35,015 nucleotides of DNA from Acidimicrobiaceae bacterium (GTDB lineage Bacteria > Actinomycetota > Acidimicrobiia > Acidimicrobiales > RAAP-2), in assembly GCA_003132165.1 (NCBI GenBank), contig PKWW01000017.1, positions 1-35,015 of the forward strand, given 5' to 3'. Shown here in pieces: positions 30,526 to 35,015 of this stretch. The position numbers and the translations under genes were made by a program. The notes under the pieces are model-generated. The model did not search any database, was not told where the DNA came from, and worked only from the letters and a program-made list of their open reading frames with translations. Positions within the stretch are counted from its first letter, which is position 1, and each line of letters begins with the position of its first letter.

Positions 30526-32235
30526 GTGGCAATACTCATAGACCTTCAAAAAGTCACCCTCCAGGGCGCCGAACGGGCAATTCTGGAGAAACTCGATCTG
30601 ACGATCTCCTCGGGAGACCGTATTGGAGTCGTCGGTATCAACGGTGCGGGAAAGTCCACGCTGCTCAAGATGATCGCCGGAGATCTCGAACCCGACACGG
30701 GCGACATCCGTCGCGGCCGGGGTATTCAGGTGGGTTTCCTCCACCAGATCCCCACGCTGCCGCCGGGAACGGTTCGTAACGCATTGGGTTCGGGCTGGCA
30801 AATAGACGCTGCGCTCGACCGACTCGGAATGCTCGGCGCCGCCGATATCGACACCGCTCATCTGTCGGGCGGCCAACTGAAGCGCGTGGCGTTGGCGCGT
30901 ATCTTTGCCGAGCCCAATGACGTTCTTATCCTGGACGAACCCACGAACCACCTCGACCTCGGAGCGATCCAGTGGCTCGAGCAGCAGATCATGAACTTTC
31001 GCGGGGCCGTCGTCCTCGTCAGTCACGACCGCTTTCTCTTGGACCAGGTGACGACGCGCATGGTCGAGATCGACCGTGGCAAGACCTTCATCCACGCCGG
31101 TGGCTACTCGAAGCTGCTCGAGGCCCAAGCCGAGCGCGAGGAGCAGGCGGCGTCGGCGGAACAAATTCGTCGCAACCTCGCCCGCACAGAACTCGCCTGG
31201 CTTCGACGCGGAGTGAAGGCGCGTTCCACCAAGCCCCAAGCGCGAATCGACGCCGCGCAACGCCTCCTGGCCCAACGCCCCGACGCGGCGGCGCGCTCAG
31301 GCACTCTTGACCTCAGCGTCGAGATGCCCCGCCTGGGTAACACGGTGATCAAGGCTCACCACGTGAGCTTCTCCTATCCCAACGGGCGCCAGATCCTGTC
31401 GCACGTCAATCTGGAGCTGGGACCCGGCGATCGGGTGGGCATCGTCGGACCCAATGGCGCGGGTAAGTCGACCTTCGTCAACCTCATGGCCCAACGGATT
31501 GAGCCCACGAAGGGAACCGTCAAGATCGGTCCCACCGTCGTCATCTCCTACTTCGACCAAAGCGGTGGCGACTTCAATCCCGAGTTGACGGTGCAGGAAC
31601 TCGTCGCCGGACCCCAGGGGGTGCCCGGCTCGCTCGCCGACATCGCACTCATGAAGCGCTTCTGGTTCACTGGCCCCCTCCCGTCGACCAAGGCCAAGAA
31701 TCTCTCCGGCGGCGAGCGGCGGCGATTGCAACTACTTCTCACCTTGAGCGTCCGTCCGAACGTCCTCTTTCTGGACGAACCCACCAACGACCTCGACCTC
31801 GAGACGATTCGCCTCATCGAGGAGTTCCTGAGCGAGTGGCCGGGCACGTTGATCGTCGTCTCGCACGACCGGACCTTCCTCAGCCGCACCACCGACCGGC
31901 TCTTGGAAGTACACGAGGACGGAAGGATTGCCGACATTCCTGGCGGTATCGACGCCTGGATCGCCAGGGCGACTGGCGTTGTCAACAGTCCAATGCCGCA
32001 AGCCAGCGACGAGGCCGCGAGTGCGTCGGGAACCACCTCGGGAGTCCCCCGTGGGCGCCTTCTTCGCGACGCCGAAAAGGAAATGGCGAGCCTGGGTCGC
32101 AGGAGAGCCACCCTCACGGAGAAGATCCTCGCCTCGAGTGACCACGTGGAACAAGCGAGACTTGGTGGCGAATTGGCAACGGTGCAAAAGGCCCTCGACG
32201 GTGCTGAAGAGAAATGGCTTTCGCTCGTCAATTAG
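30526..32235 (+). CDS. ABC-F ATPase (Uup-like)
   Basis: Soluble twin-ATPase protein that acts on ribosomes rather than in transport. Domain 1 has Walker A GINGAGKST (38-46), signature LSGGQ (112-116) and Walker B LDEPTNHLD; domain 2 has GPNGAGKST, LSGGERRRL and LDEPTNDLD. The linker between them contains RTELAWLRRGVKARSTKPQA, typical of the Uup/EttA group, and residues about 500-569 form a charged coiled coil like the Uup C-terminal domain. No membrane segments are present, in agreement with ABC-F proteins. The start is GTG 30526. The length of 569 residues is slightly below E. coli Uup (635). Some relatives give antibiotic resistance by ribosome protection; housekeeping is the safer guess. 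Confidence 0.92.
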   Translation: MAILIDLQKVTLQGAERAILEKLDLTISSGDRIGVVGINGAGKSTLLKMIAGDLEPDTGDIRRGRGIQVGFLHQIPTLPPGTVRNALGSGWQIDAALDRLGMLGAADIDTAHLSGGQLKRVALARIFAEPNDVLILDEPTNHLDLGAIQWLEQQIMNFRGAVVLVSHDRFLLDQVTTRMVEIDRGKTFIHAGGYSKLLEAQAEREEQAASAEQIRRNLARTELAWLRRGVKARSTKPQARIDAAQRLLAQRPDAAARSGTLDLSVEMPRLGNTVIKAHHVSFSYPNGRQILSHVNLELGPGDRVGIVGPNGAGKSTFVNLMAQRIEPTKGTVKIGPTVVISYFDQSGGDFNPELTVQELVAGPQGVPGSLADIALMKRFWFTGPLPSTKAKNLSGGERRRLQLLLTLSVRPNVLFLDEPTNDLDLETIRLIEEFLSEWPGTLIVVSHDRTFLSRTTDRLLEVHEDGRIADIPGGIDAWIARATGVVNSPMPQASDEAASASGTTSGVPRGRLLRDAEKEMASLGRRRATLTEKILASSDHVEQARLGGELATVQKALDGAEEKWLSLVN

Positions 32236-32240
32236 CACCC

Positions 32241-32259
32241 GGGCCACGACAATTGGCCC
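32241..32259 (+). terminator. Hairpin after the ABC-F gene
   Basis: GGGCCA (32241-32246) pairs with TGGCCC (32254-32259) around a seven-base loop, five bases past the stop. There is no T-run. Confidence 0.45.
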
Positions 32260-32301
32260 AGTTGATCCGAAGTCCGCCTAATGGTCCGGGACCTTCTCCC
32301 C

Positions 32302-32314
32302 TAGCGAATCGCTA
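32302..32314. promoter_or_regulatory. Palindrome TAGCGA-A-TCGCTA, possible operator
   Basis: A perfect 13-base palindrome lies 78 bases before the ATG of the SDR gene, in the gap after the ABC-F gene. It could be a regulator site for the SDR/NmrA-like pair. Confidence 0.35.
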
Positions 32315-32391
32315 TCAACGAACTTAGATTGCGAATTGAACGTGAACGCGAGGATGTCCCGGCCTTCGCCACGAGACTGAAGGGTTCAACA

Positions 32392-33207
32392 ATGGACGTC
32401 GATGGCGCCGTATGCATTGTCACTGGTGCCTCTTCGGGCATCGGAGCAGCAACCGCGCGTCTCCTGAGCACGCGCGGCGCCAAGGTCGTGCTCGCGGCGC
32501 GTCGGATCGATCGGCTCGAGGCCCTCGCGGCGCAGTTGCCCGGTTCCATTGCCGTGCAGACCGACGTGACGAAAGCGGCCGAGGTCGATCGACTGATGAC
32601 TCGGACGCGAGAGGCGTTCGGCACCGTGAACGTCGTCGTGAACAACGCGGGACAGGGACTCCACGTCCCGCTTGATGAACTGAAGGCCGACGATCTTCGC
32701 GCCGTCTTCGAACTCAACGTGGTGGCGCCCCTCGTCGTCATGCAGGCCGCGCTGCCGATGCTGCGCTCAAGTGGCGGTGGCGTGATCGTCAACGTGAGTT
32801 CCGCGACGACGCTGCAGGCGTTCCCGGGGCTTGGCGGCTACTCCTCCACCAAGGCGGCTCTCAATATGCTGTCGCGGACCGCGCGCATGGAGTGGACCGG
32901 GGCTGGGATCACGGTGTCGTCGGTATACCCATCGGTGACCGCGAGCGAATTCCACGAGAAGCTCCGCGCCGGTCACCTCGTTACCGGACCGTGGTCCCCG
33001 GTGCCGGACCCACCCGAGTTGGTCGCCGTCGCTATTCTCTTCGCGGTGCAACACGGCGATGAGCACGTACTCGTGGCTGATCCCCCGAGATCGATTCAAC
33101 TCGGCGCCGAGGGGGCGAGCGCGCTGCGAACGGGTCGCGAACCCACGCACGAGGCACCCCGAGGCGACTCATCGAAAGGGCCTCCTCAACTGGACGGTCC
33201 CTCATGA
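32392..33207 (+). CDS. Short-chain dehydrogenase/reductase (classical SDR)
   Basis: NAD(P)-dependent oxidoreductase with a Rossmann fold, 271 residues from ATG 32392. The nucleotide loop is TGASSGIG (11-18), the NNAG motif is at 84-87, and the catalytic triad is Ser138 (or 137), Tyr150 and Lys154 in YSSTK. Arg37-Arg38 after strand 2 (LAARR) suggest NADP(H). The C-terminal about 40 residues are polar and outside the usual fold. The frame is open upstream to 32329; the ATG chosen has AGGG upstream and starts just before the first strand. It overlaps the NmrA-like gene by four bases (ATGA). Confidence 0.9.
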   Translation: MDVDGAVCIVTGASSGIGAATARLLSTRGAKVVLAARRIDRLEALAAQLPGSIAVQTDVTKAAEVDRLMTRTREAFGTVNVVVNNAGQGLHVPLDELKADDLRAVFELNVVAPLVVMQAALPMLRSSGGGVIVNVSSATTLQAFPGLGGYSSTKAALNMLSRTARMEWTGAGITVSSVYPSVTASEFHEKLRAGHLVTGPWSPVPDPPELVAVAILFAVQHGDEHVLVADPPRSIQLGAEGASALRTGREPTHEAPRGDSSKGPPQLDGPS

Positions 33208-34061
33208 CGATCCTCGTGACTGCGGCAAACGGTCGAACCGGCAGAGCCGTCGTTGAGGCCCTCGCGGGCACGGACGAAACGGTGCGGGTATTCGACATCA
33301 ATCCACAGGTCCGCGATCTCGTGAACCGGGGCGCCACGGAAGCACTCGTGGGCGACCTCCTAGAGCCGATAGACGTCAGCCAAGCCGTTGACGACGTTCG
33401 AGTCGTCATTCATATCGGGCCTCCAATGCACCCCCGAGAAGCCGAGATGGGCCACGGTCTCGTGACTGCGGCCAGGCGAAGTGGAGTGCAGCACTTCGTG
33501 CAGTTCTCCGTAACGCATCCTCAACTCGAACCTCTTTTGAACCATCAAGCCAAGTTGGCGGTCGAGCGCCTCGTACTCCTGTCGCGGATTCCCTTCACGA
33601 TTCTCCAGCCCATGCACTACATGCAAAACACGGACATCGCAGAGGTGGTGTCGACCGGGCACTACCGTCAGCCCTACTCTCTCGAGACGCCACTCGCCCA
33701 CGTCGACCTACGCGACGTCGCCGAAGTGGCCGCCCTAGTGGTGGGTGACATTGACCGACACGCCTTCGCGACCTACGAACTGTGCGGCGCCGACTATTTG
33801 AATGGTCACCAGTTGGCGCAAGTCATCGCCGAGGTGTCCGGACGTTCGATCAAGGCCGAAGTCGTCGCTCGGGTGCTTGGCGTGCGAGAAGGCGGTCGCT
33901 CATCAGATGTCGACGACTACCGTCACGACGCGATGACACGACTGTTCGAGCATTACGGACGTTACGGGATCACCGGCAATCCGAATGTCCTAACGTGGCT
34001 GCTCGGTCGTCCACCGGCGACATTTTCGGACTACGTGCGACGGAACTTACCGACTTCGTAA
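33204..34061 (+). CDS. NmrA-like/atypical SDR NAD(P)-binding protein
   Basis: Second Rossmann-fold protein of the pair, 285 residues. The N-terminal ILVTAANGRTGRAVVEAL is the glycine-rich NAD(P) loop of NmrA/atypical SDR proteins (NGxTG). The Tyr-x-x-x-Lys site of active SDRs is not evident at the equivalent place; the corresponding region reads NHQAKLAVERLVLLSRIPFTILQP, which is typical of NmrA-like proteins that retain a Lys only. It could be a quinone or isoflavone-type reductase, or a redox-sensing regulator. The four-base overlap with the SDR gene indicates translational coupling, so the two probably act in one pathway. Confidence 0.85.
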   Translation: MTILVTAANGRTGRAVVEALAGTDETVRVFDINPQVRDLVNRGATEALVGDLLEPIDVSQAVDDVRVVIHIGPPMHPREAEMGHGLVTAARRSGVQHFVQFSVTHPQLEPLLNHQAKLAVERLVLLSRIPFTILQPMHYMQNTDIAEVVSTGHYRQPYSLETPLAHVDLRDVAEVAALVVGDIDRHAFATYELCGADYLNGHQLAQVIAEVSGRSIKAEVVARVLGVREGGRSSDVDDYRHDAMTRLFEHYGRYGITGNPNVLTWLLGRPPATFSDYVRRNLPTS

Positions 34062-34153
34062 CACGCGACGTCGAAGCGCGGGGTGCGCTGGTCACAAGAC
34101 CGAGTGCCGGGGTCCGGCGCCTCCACAATCGCCCGCCGTTCTTGGTTGTGGGC

Positions 34154-34987
34154 CTAACCCGGCGCTGCGCCGGTCGCGAGCGGTCGACTCTGGTCGCTGC
34201 TGTACTGCGACCACGAACCGGGGAAGAGCCGCCCGAGACCAAGTCCGGCCCACTCCATGGTCAGGAGATTGTGACAAGCCGTCACGCCTGATCCGCAGTA
34301 CGAGATCACGTCAGTGCCATCACGCACCCCCGCCGCCTCGAAGGCGGCGCGTATCTCAGCGGGCGCCTTCAGGCGTCCATCGACGTCCAGATTCTCGCGA
34401 CACGGCACGCTGCGGGCACCGGGAATGTGGCCGAATCGCGGATCCACCGCGTCGGGCGCCCCCTCGTAACGATCACGGTTGCGTGCGTCAAGCACCACGC
34501 GAGAGCGGTCGGTCGCATCTTCAATGGTCGCCAGGCGCTGAGCGGGCCAGTCACGCGACGAAAAGACACCCAGTACCGGCGAAGCTCCCGGACTGGCCTC
34601 GAGATCACCAGTGAAGGAGGCGAGCCCACCGTCGAGCAGAGCCGCCGCATGGCCCGTGGCGCGCAACATCCAGATCAGGCGCGCCGCAATGACTCCCCCG
34701 GCATCGTCGTACGCGATCACTACGCTGTCGTCGGAGATTCCAAGCGTTGTCATGCCTCGCGCGAACACTGCGGGATCGGGCAACGGATGACGCCCTTTCG
34801 CCGGTGACCCGGGACCGGCCAACCACTCGTCAAGGTCAATAAAGACAGCCCCAGGTGCGTGACCGGCCTCGTAGGCCGCCCGGCCCGAACGTCCATCGAG
34901 GTACCAACGAACATCTGCGAGGACGACCTCTTCGCGGTGCGCGGCGAGCCACGCCACGCCAACCACGGGTTGCATCAACATCTCCAT
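34154..34987 (-). CDS. sseA: 3-mercaptopyruvate sulfurtransferase (two-domain rhodanese)
   Basis: Transfers sulfur from 3-mercaptopyruvate (or thiosulfate) to cyanide or a thiol acceptor. The N-terminal rhodanese domain (about 1-125) contains VVLADVRWYLDG and GHAPGAVFIDLD without a Cys; the C-terminal domain has LDARNRDRYEG, GHIPGARSVP and the active loop CGSGVTACH with Cys231. The CGSGVT loop is that of mercaptopyruvate enzymes such as E. coli SseA, whereas thiosulfate enzymes usually carry CRKGVT. Length is 277 residues. The ATG at 34987 shares its A with the last base of an upstream tRNA, so ATG 34981 or 34975 may be the real start. It is convergent with the NmrA-like gene across 92 bases. 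Confidence 0.9.
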   Translation of the reverse strand: MEMLMQPVVGVAWLAAHREEVVLADVRWYLDGRSGRAAYEAGHAPGAVFIDLDEWLAGPGSPAKGRHPLPDPAVFARGMTTLGISDDSVVIAYDDAGGVIAARLIWMLRATGHAAALLDGGLASFTGDLEASPGASPVLGVFSSRDWPAQRLATIEDATDRSRVVLDARNRDRYEGAPDAVDPRFGHIPGARSVPCRENLDVDGRLKAPAEIRAAFEAAGVRDGTDVISYCGSGVTACHNLLTMEWAGLGLGRLFPGSWSQYSSDQSRPLATGAAPG

Positions 34988-35015
34988 GGTGCCCCCGGCA
35001 GGATTCGAACCTGCG
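34987..35015 (-). tRNA. 3' end of a tRNA gene (runs off the window)
   Basis: On the minus strand the end of a tRNA is readable: T-stem GCAGG, loop TTCGAAT, CCTGC, then the 3' acceptor strand CGGGGGC, discriminator A and an encoded CCA ending at 34987. The anticodon and 5' half lie beyond the window, so identity cannot be given; the 5' acceptor should read GCCCCCG. It directly abuts the sulfurtransferase gene. Confidence 0.88.

Noticed and set aside
34159..34173. CCGGCG-CTG-CGCCGG stem at the end of sseA as a terminator
   Set aside because: It lies inside the coding sequence, before the stop, with no T-run on the gene's strand; a chance GC palindrome is as likely.

Overview
The window is a dense, GC-rich (roughly 60% by eye) stretch of a bacterial chromosome. 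It reads as Actinomycetota, and the gene mix (a neocarzinostatin-fold secreted protein, a P450 with its own ferredoxin, a dwarf beta-carbonic anhydrase, TK1, a large AtsA-type sulfatase, many leaderless-looking starts) suggests an Acidimicrobiia-like lineage. That placement is inference; no rRNA or taxonomic marker is present. Genes cover almost everything, no gap exceeds about 300 bases, and I see no insertion sequence, phage gene, integrase or CRISPR array.

Layout. 1-890: 3' end of a succinyl-CoA:acetate CoA-transferase gene. 1136-3361: anchored SGNH hydrolase facing an integral-membrane acyltransferase, probably for surface glycan acylation. 3404-6192: AhpD-like protein, carbonic anhydrase, GNAT acetyltransferase, amidase. 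6248-10355: the phosphate ABC operon pstSCAB on the minus strand, behind a tandem 11-bp PHO box, with a tiny zinc-ribbon gene upstream (10543-10713). 10829-13014: 6-phosphofructokinase, thymidine kinase, TrmO-like methyltransferase. 13011-18237 (minus): ADP-ribosylglycohydrolase, PfkB kinase, sulfatase, haloalkane dehalogenase. 18383-20421: NCS1 transporter, divergent from the glycohydrolase, and a convergent isochorismatase-fold protein. 20458-22525: small secreted or membrane proteins of unknown role, a YbjQ protein and the neocarzinostatin-like protein. 22604-25169: two drug/metabolite exporters. 25209-27376: DJ-1/PfpI protein and tryptophanase. 27472-30440: aldehyde dehydrogenase divergent from P450 plus ferredoxin. 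30526-32235: ABC-F protein. 32392-34061: coupled SDR and NmrA-like genes. 34154-35015: mercaptopyruvate sulfurtransferase directly abutting the 3' end of a tRNA.

How the genes may work together. The clearest functional unit is phosphate uptake. The most interesting unassigned unit is the glycohydrolase/PfkB/NCS1 set, whose enzyme pair resembles the uncharacterised E. coli yegU-yegV pair; it could import and dismantle a nucleoside-like compound. Tryptophanase, a DJ-1 protein and a DMT transporter lie in a row and may form an amino-acid/indole unit. The P450, its ferredoxin and the aldehyde dehydrogenase look like an oxidation module.

A cross-cutting signal is the spacing TANNNT, 6-7 bases, start codon, found at many genes lacking a Shine-Dalgarno. 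This predicts widespread leaderless translation, and it points to an ATC start for the DJ-1 gene and a six-codon leaderless upstream ORF before the sulfatase. A 17-bp perfect inverted repeat lies inside the start of pstC. All functions are predictions from sequence reading; no database search was run.
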